DNA of 33,433 nucleotides. Source: Fibrobacter succinogenes. Lineage in GTDB: Bacteria; Fibrobacterota; Fibrobacteria; Fibrobacterales; Fibrobacteraceae. Both the position numbers and the translations under genes were made by a program. The stretch is taken from positions 1 to 33,433 of the forward strand of contig CACXKY010000040.1 in assembly GCA_902768325.1 (NCBI GenBank), written 5' to 3'. The notes beneath the pieces are model-generated. The model was not told the DNA's origin, searched no databases, and was given only the letters and a program-made list of their open reading frames with translations. Shown here one piece after another: positions 1 through 8,170 of the stretch; the stretch's first letter is position 1, and each line of letters opens with the position of its first letter.

Positions 1-183
1 AACGGACGCGGGGTGCTCACCATGATCAAGATTAACCCCGATGCCGTGGACAAGGACGACGTGGAAGCCCTCGAAGACCTCGTGATGGCCGCCGTCAACG
101 CCGCCGTCAAGAAAAAGGACGACGCCGCCCAATCCAGCCTGAGCGACATCACCGGCGGAATGAAGATTCCCGGACTGATGTAA
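1..183 (+). CDS. EbfC/YbaB family nucleoid-associated protein, C-terminal part
   Basis: The gene is open at the left edge of the window; the first base is the first base of a codon, and 60 codons plus a TAA stop are visible. The peptide has the YbaB/EbfC signature: a beta-strand segment with NGRG, then INPDAVDKDDVEALEDLV and AAVNAA, and it ends in GGMKIPGLM, close to the GGLNIPGLF tail of the family. Members are small dimeric DNA-binding proteins of about 105 residues that coat DNA and are usually encoded next to dnaX and recR, so roughly 45 residues are missing here. The upstream neighbour cannot be seen. The gene is followed 23 bp later by a terminator, so it ends its transcription unit. 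Confidence 0.88.
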   Translation, partial: NGRGVLTMIKINPDAVDKDDVEALEDLVMAAVNAAVKKKDDAAQSSLSDITGGMKIPGLM

Positions 184-205
184 TTGAAATTCGGACTTTA
201 CAAGG

Positions 206-231
206 ACTCCCGCTTTTGCGGGAGTTTTTTT
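206..231 (+). terminator. Rho-independent terminator after the EbfC/YbaB gene
   Basis: An 8-bp perfect stem (ACTCCCGC at 206-213, GCGGGAGT at 218-225) with a TTTT loop runs straight into a run of seven T. It separates the EbfC/YbaB gene from the efflux operon. Confidence 0.9.
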
Positions 232-245
232 ACGTTCTGACTCCC

Positions 246-309
246 TTTCGTCCATAAAATTGGGCATTTCGTCCACTTTTTCGCCCGAAACAATACATTA
301 TTATATAAT
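246..309 (+). promoter_or_regulatory. Promoter/operator region of the RND efflux operon
   Basis: TATAAT at 304-309 is a good -10 candidate, with no convincing -35 at 16-18 bp. Upstream, the 9-mer TTTCGTCCA occurs twice as a direct repeat at 246-254 and 267-275, exactly 21 bp apart (two helical turns), and a partial third copy (TTTCGCCC) is at 279-286. Same-face spacing of direct repeats just upstream of a promoter suggests a regulator site. No regulator gene is adjacent. Confidence 0.4.
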
Positions 310-352
310 AATTTTTTACATTTGGGTCGCAAAAAAGTATATAGGAGATGGA

Positions 353-1756
353 ATGCCAAGGCATTTAGGAACAATATCCGCCATAGCGCTGTGCATTTCG
401 GTCCCCCAGATTGTCGGGGCCACAACCTACACGCGCGAAGAAGCCGTCAAGATTGCCCTTGAAAAGTCTTCCGACGTGAAAAGCGCCGAAGAGAACCTGG
501 TTTCCGCGAATTCCCAGGTGGACGCCGGTTACGGCACCGCGATGCCGAGCATCGACCTGAGCGCAACCGTCAAGCGCATTTTCGACCTCCCCGATGTCAC
601 CGAATCGACCATGTTCTCCGACGCCGCCGCCGGAATGAACGCCGCAGCGACCGAGCCATACGCAGCCACCGTCATGGCCCCCATGCTAGACGGGATGGCG
701 TCCAAGATGGCCCAGCAAGGCTACCGCTGGCAGTCCTCCGTAGGCATTACCGCCACGCAGATCCTGTACGGCCAGGGCAATGTCGGAACGGGCATCGAAA
801 TCGCCAAGGTCTACAAGCACCAGAAAGAAGTCGAACTCGACCAGGCCAAGGCAACGGTCCGCTACGACGTTGAAACCTCCTTTGACCAGCTGATTTTCCT
901 GGATTCGTCGATATCCATTCTCGAAACGAGCATCGAACAGACCCAGAAGCACATCGATTTCGTCAACCAGTCTGTCGAAAGCGGCCTCGCCTCGGAACTC
1001 GACCAGGTGCGCGCCCAGCTGGAACTGGACCAGCTCAAGTCCAAGCTCGACAAGACCAAGAAAGACCGCGTCCTCGCACGCAACAAGCTGCTGAACACGA
1101 TGGGCCTTGACTGGGAAACCGATGTCGAATTCAACGGTGAACTCCGTGACCCCGACATGAACGCCCCCTATCCGGATACTTCCATGGCAAATGTCAAGAA
1201 GCGCCGCAGGGAACTTGCCGTCATCAGCGCCTACGAAGAGATGGCCGACAAGAAGATTTCCGTCGAAAGGGGTGGTTACAAGCCGACCATCGTCTTACTC
1301 GGCGGCCTCCTTTACGGGAACAACCAAAATAATTTCTACAAGTGGGACGCCCCGGACTGGGACAAGAATATCAACAAGTACATCGCCCTGAACCTCACGA
1401 TGAACCTGTTCAACGGCATGAAGACAAAGGAAGCCGTGGTCCAGGCCAAGTCCGCCCTGCGCACCACCCAGATTCAAAAGGAAACAGTCGAACGTGGATT
1501 CCGCATGCAGATTGAAGCCTGCGCCCGCACCCTCGAAGACGCCGTGAACCAGCTCGAAATCCAGAAGCGCCAAGTTGACCTCGCCCAGCGCAACTTCGAC
1601 CTGACCGAAGCTTCTTACAAGGTCGGCCGTTCGACACAACTCGATTTTTTGGATGCCTCGCTCAAGCTCCGTTCTGCAAAGCTTGACCACATGCAGGCCA
1701 TCTTGAACTGGAACAACGCCTACAATGCGCTCCTCCAGGCCACCGGTGAATATTAA
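353..1756 (+). CDS. TolC-like outer membrane efflux channel
   Basis: Outer-membrane exit duct of a tripartite RND pump. The 467-residue product starts at ATG 353, five bases after AGGAG (343-347); the frame is open further upstream but has no better start. Residues 1-23 form a signal peptide ending ...IVGA, with mature TTYTREEAVKIAL, the usual beginning of an OEP domain. Two OEP repeats follow (about 35-245 and 265-465), each rich in heptad coiled coil, for example LDQVRAQLELDQLKSKL and the C-terminal LTEASYKVGRSTQLDFLDA. Length fits the family (about 420-490). It is the first gene of the operon: 15 bp separate it from the adaptor, and the permease follows. The substrate cannot be deduced. 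Confidence 0.93.
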   Translation: MPRHLGTISAIALCISVPQIVGATTYTREEAVKIALEKSSDVKSAEENLVSANSQVDAGYGTAMPSIDLSATVKRIFDLPDVTESTMFSDAAAGMNAAATEPYAATVMAPMLDGMASKMAQQGYRWQSSVGITATQILYGQGNVGTGIEIAKVYKHQKEVELDQAKATVRYDVETSFDQLIFLDSSISILETSIEQTQKHIDFVNQSVESGLASELDQVRAQLELDQLKSKLDKTKKDRVLARNKLLNTMGLDWETDVEFNGELRDPDMNAPYPDTSMANVKKRRRELAVISAYEEMADKKISVERGGYKPTIVLLGGLLYGNNQNNFYKWDAPDWDKNINKYIALNLTMNLFNGMKTKEAVVQAKSALRTTQIQKETVERGFRMQIEACARTLEDAVNQLEIQKRQVDLAQRNFDLTEASYKVGRSTQLDFLDASLKLRSAKLDHMQAILNWNNAYNALLQATGEY

Positions 1757-1771
1757 AAAGAAGAGGAAAGA

Positions 1772-2815
1772 ATGAACAAGACTGTCAAAACCCTCCTGAC
1801 CCTCACAGCGGCATCCTTGCTCCTGGTTGCCTGCAACCCGAAAGAAGAAAAGGCCCAGACGAAGGCCACGACCATCGAAGAAATCCAGAAGGAAAAGGGC
1901 AAGCCCGCACGCGTGGTGAAGGCTGCCACCGCAAAGCTCACCGACGTCCGCAAGTTCAGCGGTTCCATCGAAGGCATGCAGCAGAACAAGATTATCTGCA
2001 AGATGAGTGATCCGCTCGCCAAAATCAACATCCAGGTCGGTTCCTCCGTCAAGAAAGACCAGGTGGTCGCCGAATACCTCTTCACAGGCGACAACACCCA
2101 GTACCAGCAAGCCCAAGAACAGGTTAAGGTCCTCGAAGCCGCAACCCAGAGGATGCGTACCGTCTATGAAAAGGGCGGTTTGAGCCAGCAGGACATGGAC
2201 AAACAGGAAATGGAGCTCAAAGTCGCGAAGATGAAACTCGAGACCGCGCGCCGTGCATCGCTCATCCTCGCCCCCGAAGCGGGCGTGGTCACCGAACTCA
2301 AGTTCCAGGTCGGCCAGACTCCCGGCCAGGGCGGCGTTCTCGCCACCATCGCCAAGCTCGACAAGGTCATCCTCAAGCTGAACGTCACGAGTCAGGACAT
2401 CGGCTACTTCAAGAAGGGCGCCGCGGCGACCGTTACCGTCGCCGGAGAGAAGGTCAAGGGAAAGGTTTCCCTGATCCCGCTCGCCGCCGACCCGCAGACC
2501 CGTTTCTTCCCGGTCGAAGTCACGTTTGACAACAAGAAGAAACAGCTTTTGCCGGGCATGTACGTTACTGCCGAACTCGACGCCCGCGAAGTGAACGGCA
2601 TCGTGATTCCGAACGAAGCCATTGTATACCGCAACGGCGTGAACGCCGTGTGGACCGTCGATAACGAAGGCAAGGCCCGCCGCAAGATCGTGAAGCTCGG
2701 CGTGCAGACCAAGCACGACATCCAGATTGCCGAAGGCCTGGAAGAAAACGAAACTGTCATCGTGGAAGGCCAGTCCCGCATGAACGACGGCGACAAGGTG
2801 CTGGTTGTCGAATAA
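1772..2815 (+). CDS. RND efflux periplasmic adaptor (membrane fusion) lipoprotein
   Basis: A 347-residue periplasmic adaptor of the AcrA/MexA type that links the inner-membrane permease to the outer channel. The N-terminus is a lipoprotein signal: a hydrophobic stretch ending LLLVAC with Cys21 as the lipidated residue; Asn follows, so no +2 Asp retention signal. Domains in order: the first half of the lipoyl/barrel-sandwich domain (VGSSVKKDQVVAEY), a short helical hairpin (about 100-150), the second lipoyl half (GVVTELKFQVGQ), a beta-barrel (LNVTSQDIGYFKKG...) and a membrane-proximal domain with IPNEAIVYRNG. The start follows AGAGGAAAG. It sits 15 bp downstream of the channel gene and 14 bp upstream of the permease gene, so the three are very probably one transcript. 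The hairpin is short, as in adaptors of HAE-1-like pumps outside the enteric bacteria. Confidence 0.93.
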   Translation: MNKTVKTLLTLTAASLLLVACNPKEEKAQTKATTIEEIQKEKGKPARVVKAATAKLTDVRKFSGSIEGMQQNKIICKMSDPLAKINIQVGSSVKKDQVVAEYLFTGDNTQYQQAQEQVKVLEAATQRMRTVYEKGGLSQQDMDKQEMELKVAKMKLETARRASLILAPEAGVVTELKFQVGQTPGQGGVLATIAKLDKVILKLNVTSQDIGYFKKGAAATVTVAGEKVKGKVSLIPLAADPQTRFFPVEVTFDNKKKQLLPGMYVTAELDAREVNGIVIPNEAIVYRNGVNAVWTVDNEGKARRKIVKLGVQTKHDIQIAEGLEENETVIVEGQSRMNDGDKVLVVE

Positions 2816-2829
2816 GGGAGTTTTGCTGA

Positions 2830-5800
2830 ATGATTAAGGCCAGTATCTACAAACCGATTACCATGCTCATGGTCATATTGACCGTGGTGGTTTTCGGTCT
2901 ATACACCTACTCCATGATGGTGGTCGACCTGATGCCGAAATTCGACGTCCCCGTGGTCACCGCAACCATCATCTACCAGGGCGCAAACCCCGAAGAAATC
3001 GAATCCACCATCATCAAGCCCATCGAAGACCAGGTGGAACTGGTGGACGGTATCGACTACGTGCAGTCCATATGCCTCGAGAACTACGGCATTTTGGTCG
3101 CCATGTTCAACATGGGCGTGAACGTGGACGTGGCGGCAAACGACGTGCGTTCCAAGATTGACCTAGCATCGGTGAACTTCCCCGACGCCGTGCAGGCACC
3201 GATTATCGCGAAGGTGGACATCAACGGTGCGGCCATCATGTCCATCTCGTTTACCGGGCCGCTCAACTCCACGGAACTCCGCCAGAAGGTGGAAGACGAC
3301 ATCGAACCGCTCTTTACGGCCGTTTCCGGAGTGGCAAGCGTCGACATTTTCGGCGGTACCACCCGCCAGATTTCCATCGAGCTTGACAAAGACAAGATGC
3401 TCGACCGCAACGTGGACATCGCGACCATCATGGGGCTGTTCGGGCAGTCGAACGTCAACTACCCGGTCGGCGAAGTCATCGGCAAGCACAAGAACACCTC
3501 CGTACGTACTTCGGGCAAGTTCCAGAGCCTCGATGAAATCCGCAACATGGACATCCCGACGGCGAAGGGCATCATCAAGCTCTCCGAAATCGCCGTTGTC
3601 AAGGACACCATCGAGACCATCACATCGGCCTCCCGCTTTAACGGAGTGAACTCCGTCTCGCTCGATATCAAGAAGCGCTCCGACGCGAACGTGGTGAAGG
3701 TTTCCGAAGGCGTCATCAAGCGCATGAACGAAATCCAGAAGACGCTCCCCGAAGGATTCGAGCTCCACCTAGTTTACGACAAGTCCGAAGCCGTGAACGA
3801 GTCCATCCAGAACGTTATCCAGAACATCATCATCGCCATCTGCCTTACCGCGGGCCTGTTGCTCCTGTTCCTCGGCAAGTTCTCGACCATGATTATCGCG
3901 GCCCTCACGATGCCTATTTCCGTGATTGGCGCCTTTACGCTCATGTACTTTGCAGGCTTCGGCATCAACATGATGTCGCTGATGGCCCTTTCGTCATCGG
4001 TGGGCCTGCTCGTTACGAACTCCATCGTGGTGCTTGAAAACATCAACGAAAAGCTGAAACTCGGGCTCGACCCGAAGGATGCAGCCCTCAAGGGAACCTC
4101 CGAAATCATGGTGGCCATCATGGCATCGACGCTCACCAACGTGTGCGTGTTCGTGCCTATCGCCTTCATGAAGTCCATCGCCGGTATCTTCTTCCGCACC
4201 TTCGGCCTTACCATGGTGTTCGCCACGTTCGTGTCGCTCCTCGTGACCTTCACGCTTACCCCGCTCATGGCGGCCTACCTGTTCAAGGGCGTGAAGAAGG
4301 ACGAGAACGGGAACATCATCGAAGGGCACCGTTCTATCGGCGAAAAGATTTTCGGAATATTCCCGGCCATCCTGAACGGTGTGCGTTTCGTTTACCTCAA
4401 GACGCTTTCGTTCTGCCTCTCCATTCCCGGCGTGATTTTCCAGGTACTGGCTCTATTCGGCACAATCGTCTTTGTCGGATTCCTCGCGAAGAACTTCCTG
4501 ACCGTGGAAATAATGCCGAAGCAGGACCAGGGCATGATCAGCGTCAAGCTCGAAATGCCCGTAGGAACCAATATCGAGACGACCGACAGCGTTGCGCGAA
4601 TCATCGAAAGCCGCATCAAGGGCGTGCCCGAGATTGTGCACTACAGCATGAACGTGGGCGGCTCGAACGGCTTTACCACGGTGAACCAGGCCACGATGCG
4701 CGTGAAACTTTTGAAGGACTGGGAAGGACGTACCCGCAGTACCGACCAGATTGTCGACTCCCTGCGCCCCTACCTCGCCGATATCCCGGACGCCTACATT
4801 TCCATCAAGTCCGCTTCGGCTTCCGAAATGAACAACAACTCCGCCGGCGATGTGGTGCTCGAAGTGAACGGCCTGCACGCGGACTCCGTCATCAAGGCTT
4901 CACAAATCGTGATGGACCGCATCAAGGACCAGGTTGACGGTATCGTGGACTTGAAGATGAGCTACGAAGCCGGTAAGCCCGAAATACGTCTTGTCCCGAA
5001 CCGCCAGGCGCTCGCCGACTACGGCGTGACGCTCCAGACGGTCGCCACGTACAACTACATCGCGGTGAGCGGCTACGAAGCCGGCCAGTACACCGAAGAC
5101 GGCGAAGAATACGACGTGTACGTGCGCATGATGGAAAAAGACCGCCAGAGCCATACCGACATCGAGAACCTGCCGATTCTGACCCCGAAGGGTTACTTGA
5201 ACGCAAGCGAACTGTTCTACATCGAAGACGGTGCCGGCCCGACCCGAATCGACCGCAAGCGCAAGCGCACCCGTGTCGACGTATCCATGAACTTGCTCCC
5301 CGGCCACACGACCGGTGAAGTCATGGGCAAAGTCGGAGCCCTCGCCGAAAGCATGAAGGGCGAACTCCCCGAAGGCATCTCCTTCAGCTTCGGTGCGCAG
5401 GCCGACATGCAGAACGACATGGTGGCGGAATTCAAGACGGCCATCCTCATGGCCATCATCCTCACCTATATTTTGCTTATCGCCCTCCTCGAAAGCTTCG
5501 CACAGCCCTTCATCATCATGACGACCATCCCGATGGGTGCCATCGGCGTGCTGCTCTCGCTTGTGTTCACGGGCAAGGCGCTCTCGATGATTGCCCTTAT
5601 GGCCATCGTGATGCTTATCGGTGTGGTGGTGAACAACGCCATTCTTTTGCTCGACGAAGCGAATAGGTTACTGCGTAGCGGAAGCATGGGCCGCAGGTCG
5701 GCCATCATGACCGCCGCCAAGACCAAGTTCCAGCCCATCGTGCTTGCGACCGTCGCCTCCGTGGTAGCCCAGCTCCCGCTGGCATTCGCACTCGGTGGTA

Positions 5801-5970
5801 ACGTGGCCGCCATGACCCAGCCGATGGGTATCGCCTCCGTGGGCGGCCTCATCGTTTCGGCCATCCTTACGATGTACCTGGTGCCCACGTTCTTCTGGCT
5901 CCCGAACGCCCTCTTCCACAAGGCCGGCAAGGGAATCAAGAAGATCAAGAAGAAAATGAGTAAGAACTAA
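2830..5970 (+). CDS. RND-family efflux permease (AcrB/HAE-1-like)
   Basis: A 1046-residue inner-membrane pump subunit of the ACR/HAE-1 family, full length (AcrB is 1049). TM1 lies at about 8-30; two large periplasmic loops follow TM1 and TM7; TM2-6 (about 330-490) and TM8-12 (about 870-1030) are recognisable. The odd feature is the proton relay. The TM4 motif that normally reads GLLVDDAIVVVEN reads GLLVTNSIVVLEN here, so the two essential Asp (AcrB D407/D408) are Thr396 and Asn397. In TM10 the AcrB Lys940 position is Asn935 (VVVNNAILLLDE). The rest of the core is well conserved, so the gene does not look like a decaying copy. It may use another relay or another ion. It ends the operon and is followed by a terminator. 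Confidence 0.93.
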   Translation: MIKASIYKPITMLMVILTVVVFGLYTYSMMVVDLMPKFDVPVVTATIIYQGANPEEIESTIIKPIEDQVELVDGIDYVQSICLENYGILVAMFNMGVNVDVAANDVRSKIDLASVNFPDAVQAPIIAKVDINGAAIMSISFTGPLNSTELRQKVEDDIEPLFTAVSGVASVDIFGGTTRQISIELDKDKMLDRNVDIATIMGLFGQSNVNYPVGEVIGKHKNTSVRTSGKFQSLDEIRNMDIPTAKGIIKLSEIAVVKDTIETITSASRFNGVNSVSLDIKKRSDANVVKVSEGVIKRMNEIQKTLPEGFELHLVYDKSEAVNESIQNVIQNIIIAICLTAGLLLLFLGKFSTMIIAALTMPISVIGAFTLMYFAGFGINMMSLMALSSSVGLLVTNSIVVLENINEKLKLGLDPKDAALKGTSEIMVAIMASTLTNVCVFVPIAFMKSIAGIFFRTFGLTMVFATFVSLLVTFTLTPLMAAYLFKGVKKDENGNIIEGHRSIGEKIFGIFPAILNGVRFVYLKTLSFCLSIPGVIFQVLALFGTIVFVGFLAKNFLTVEIMPKQDQGMISVKLEMPVGTNIETTDSVARIIESRIKGVPEIVHYSMNVGGSNGFTTVNQATMRVKLLKDWEGRTRSTDQIVDSLRPYLADIPDAYISIKSASASEMNNNSAGDVVLEVNGLHADSVIKASQIVMDRIKDQVDGIVDLKMSYEAGKPEIRLVPNRQALADYGVTLQTVATYNYIAVSGYEAGQYTEDGEEYDVYVRMMEKDRQSHTDIENLPILTPKGYLNASELFYIEDGAGPTRIDRKRKRTRVDVSMNLLPGHTTGEVMGKVGALAESMKGELPEGISFSFGAQADMQNDMVAEFKTAILMAIILTYILLIALLESFAQPFIIMTTIPMGAIGVLLSLVFTGKALSMIALMAIVMLIGVVVNNAILLLDEANRLLRSGSMGRRSAIMTAAKTKFQPIVLATVASVVAQLPLAFALGGNVAAMTQPMGIASVGGLIVSAILTMYLVPTFFWLPNALFHKAGKGIKKIKKKMSKN

Positions 5971-5990
5971 TCCCCCCCCCCAAAAAAAAG

Positions 5991-6018
5991 ACCCTGCCCC
6001 CTCGCGGGCAGGGTTTTT
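5991..6018 (+). terminator. Rho-independent terminator of the efflux operon
   Basis: ACCCTGCCC (5991-5999) pairs with GGGCAGGGT (6006-6014) as a 9-bp stem followed by a short T run; a C run and an A run precede it. It lies directly before the -10 of the next gene. Confidence 0.85.
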
Positions 6019-6020
6019 CA

Positions 6021-6026
6021 TATATT
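6021..6026 (+). promoter_or_regulatory. Candidate -10 of a leaderless promoter for the GspE-like gene
   Basis: TATATT ends exactly 6 nt before ATG 6033, and the short gap (TAGGGC) is not a usable ribosome site at that spacing. Transcription from this hexamer would begin at or next to the ATG. No -35 match is visible, because the upstream DNA is the terminator. Confidence 0.4.
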
Positions 6027-6032
6027 TAGGGC

Positions 6033-7289
6033 ATGGCAATCTTTATTATGAGGGGGAAGGCACACGATGCCGGTGTGCTGAATGTTGCCATTCCTGACAT
6101 TTACGACGAACTAACGCTGGAGCGCATCCGCTTCCAGAGCGGTTGCAGGATCATACCCGAACGCCACTCGGATGCCGAAATCCGCCAGATGGTACGCCAA
6201 CATTCCAGAAAGGATTCCGAAAGCATCCTGCAGGGGGCAGGCCCACAAGGCGGACGCGAAAACACATGGGAATCCGAACCCATCATCAACCTCGTCGACG
6301 CCCTAATCGATACCGCCATCAGGCGGAACGCGACGGACATCCATATGGAACCTTCCGACAAGGGTTTCCGCATCCGGTTCCGCGTAGACGGAATGCTTAC
6401 CGAATACAGGACGCTCCCCGCCTGGGTTGCCGAGCCGGTCCTTATCCGCCTCAAGCTGCTCGCGAACGTCGATATCACGGAGCGCAGGCTCCCCCACGAC
6501 GGTAGCTTTACCTTCGAAAGCACCGACGGGAATATCAACATCCGTCTAAGCACGCTCCCTGTACAGAACGGCGAACAGCCTCTAGAAAAATGCGTTCTGC
6601 GTCTATTACAGACAACAGATGACGGCATGACATTGGACAAGCTCGACTTTCGCCCCGAAATATTAACGGAACTGCGACGCACGTTCGAAGCGCCCCAAGG
6701 GATATTCCTGGTCACCGGCCCCACCGGTAGCGGCAAGACGACGACGCTCTACGCCGGCCTCCGCGAAATCATCGCCCGCCACATCAACGTGACGACCATC
6801 GAAGATCCGGTCGAATACCGCCTCGACGGAGCCAACCAGGTGCAGGTCAACGACAAGTGCGGCTTTACGTTCGCTACCGCGCTGCGGTCCATCTTGCGTC
6901 AGGACCCGGACGTCATCCTCGTCGGCGAAATCCGCGACAGCGAAACCGCCCAGATAGCCCTCCGTGCCGCCCAGACAGGCCACCTCGTCTTAGCGACCCT
7001 CCACGCCAACAGCGCAAGGGCTGCCGCCTCCCGCCTTGCCGACCTCGGGCTCCCGGTCTCCCTATTGCAGGAATCGCTCCTAGGCGTCGTCGCGCAAAGG
7101 CTCTTGCGGAAGCTGGCCCCAAATGCGAAGGGAACGGCGCAAACAGCATACCGCGGCCGCACCGCCGTTATCGAGTTTTTAAAACCCGACGGAAGCTACG
7201 TCGGAGGAACGCTCCAGGAAGACGCTGAACGTCTCGTGCAGCAAGGTATAACGGACCGCGCCGAAGTGACGCGCGTCCTCGGGCGCTAA
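6033..7289 (+). CDS. GspE/PilB-type secretion ATPase, orphan
   Basis: A 418-residue hexameric ATPase of the type II secretion/type IV pilus family (T2SSE). An N-terminal N2E-like region (about 80-190, with DIHMEPSDKGFRIRFRVDG) precedes the nucleotide-binding domain: Walker A GPTGSGKT with Lys235, the Asp box (TTIEDPVEYRL), Walker B (DPDVILVGEIRD) and the His box (GHLVLATLHANSA). It is shorter than typical GspE/PilB (about 500-570). The N1E domain is mostly absent, and the tetracysteine zinc module that normally sits between LRKL and YRGR has been replaced by about ten residues without Cys. No other pilus or secretion gene is nearby, so the partner machinery must be encoded elsewhere. The stop codon abuts the end of the convergent gene at 7290. 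Confidence 0.88.
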   Translation: MAIFIMRGKAHDAGVLNVAIPDIYDELTLERIRFQSGCRIIPERHSDAEIRQMVRQHSRKDSESILQGAGPQGGRENTWESEPIINLVDALIDTAIRRNATDIHMEPSDKGFRIRFRVDGMLTEYRTLPAWVAEPVLIRLKLLANVDITERRLPHDGSFTFESTDGNINIRLSTLPVQNGEQPLEKCVLRLLQTTDDGMTLDKLDFRPEILTELRRTFEAPQGIFLVTGPTGSGKTTTLYAGLREIIARHINVTTIEDPVEYRLDGANQVQVNDKCGFTFATALRSILRQDPDVILVGEIRDSETAQIALRAAQTGHLVLATLHANSARAAASRLADLGLPVSLLQESLLGVVAQRLLRKLAPNAKGTAQTAYRGRTAVIEFLKPDGSYVGGTLQEDAERLVQQGITDRAEVTRVLGR

Positions 7290-8150
7290 TCACTTTTTAA
7301 TGCGGGTGCTGTCGGGGGCCATCAGTTGGCGCAACGAATCTACGAGCACGCTGTCCTTCTTGGGGAACATGTTCTGGTAGATGACCGCGCGGCGTTTCGC
7401 CATGAACTGGCTTTCGCGCATGTTCGGGTGATGCTTGCCGGGGCTTGCGAGCATGGCGGCAAGATTGATGGCCTGGTCGATACTCAGCTTGCTACAGCTC
7501 TTCTTGTAGTAGGTGCGGCATGCCTCGTAGCAGCCGAAAATATCCTTGCCCCACTGGGCGTAATTCAAGTACAGTTCCAAGATGCGGTCTTTGCCGAGCT
7601 CATGCTCCATCAATAGGGCGTAAGCGAGTTCCTTGAACTTGCGTTCCCAAGAGCGCTCCCCGCTCAAGAACATGTTCTTGGCCAGCTGCTGCGTGATGGT
7701 CGAACCGCCAAACTTCGTCTTTCCGGAAATGCGGTTCGCATTCAATGCTTCGGCAATGGCGTAAACATCGAACCCTGGATGGAAGTAGAAACCGGCATCT
7801 TCGCTGGCAATCACCGCCTTCTGCAGGTACGGACTGATAGAATCAAGCGGCACAAACGTGTGCTTGATTTCGACATTCGGGTTGGAATCCCTGAGGGCTT
7901 CCATGTACTTGCTCATTTCCGGCTGGGTATCCTTCAACGATTCTACGCTGTCGTACAGGTCGTAGACATAGACGAAGCCCTTGTAAAGCACGATCGACGC
8001 GGCAATGGTAAAGGCGGCAGAATAGAGGATCAACGCCAGAATCGCAATCCTCAGCACAAAGTTGATGCACTTATAAAGGCAAAGAAGAACCTTCACGACA
8101 ATATTGTTCCTGAAGGCATGCCAAATATCCTTAATTCGCTGCCACGTCAT
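7290..8150 (-). CDS. mtgA: Monofunctional peptidoglycan glycosyltransferase (MtgA-like, GT51)
   Basis: A 286-residue enzyme that polymerises lipid II into glycan strands at the inner membrane. A membrane segment lies at about 30-57. The GT51 motifs follow in order: VIASEDAGFYFHPGFD with catalytic Glu117, GGSTITQQLAKNMFL, the second-Glu region KDRILELYLNYAQWG, and AAMLASPGKHHPN. There is no transpeptidase domain, so it is monofunctional, unlike PBP1A at 20698. It lies 20 bp downstream of the primase-like gene on the same strand and is probably cotranscribed. Its own start has TATCTT nine bases upstream and no Shine-Dalgarno. Its 3' end touches the end of the convergent GspE-like gene with no terminator between them. 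Confidence 0.92.
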   Translation of the reverse strand: MTWQRIKDIWHAFRNNIVVKVLLCLYKCINFVLRIAILALILYSAAFTIAASIVLYKGFVYVYDLYDSVESLKDTQPEMSKYMEALRDSNPNVEIKHTFVPLDSISPYLQKAVIASEDAGFYFHPGFDVYAIAEALNANRISGKTKFGGSTITQQLAKNMFLSGERSWERKFKELAYALLMEHELGKDRILELYLNYAQWGKDIFGCYEACRTYYKKSCSKLSIDQAINLAAMLASPGKHHPNMRESQFMAKRRAVIYQNMFPKKDSVLVDSLRQLMAPDSTRIKK

Positions 8151-8170
8151 AGTACGGATAAGATAGATAA

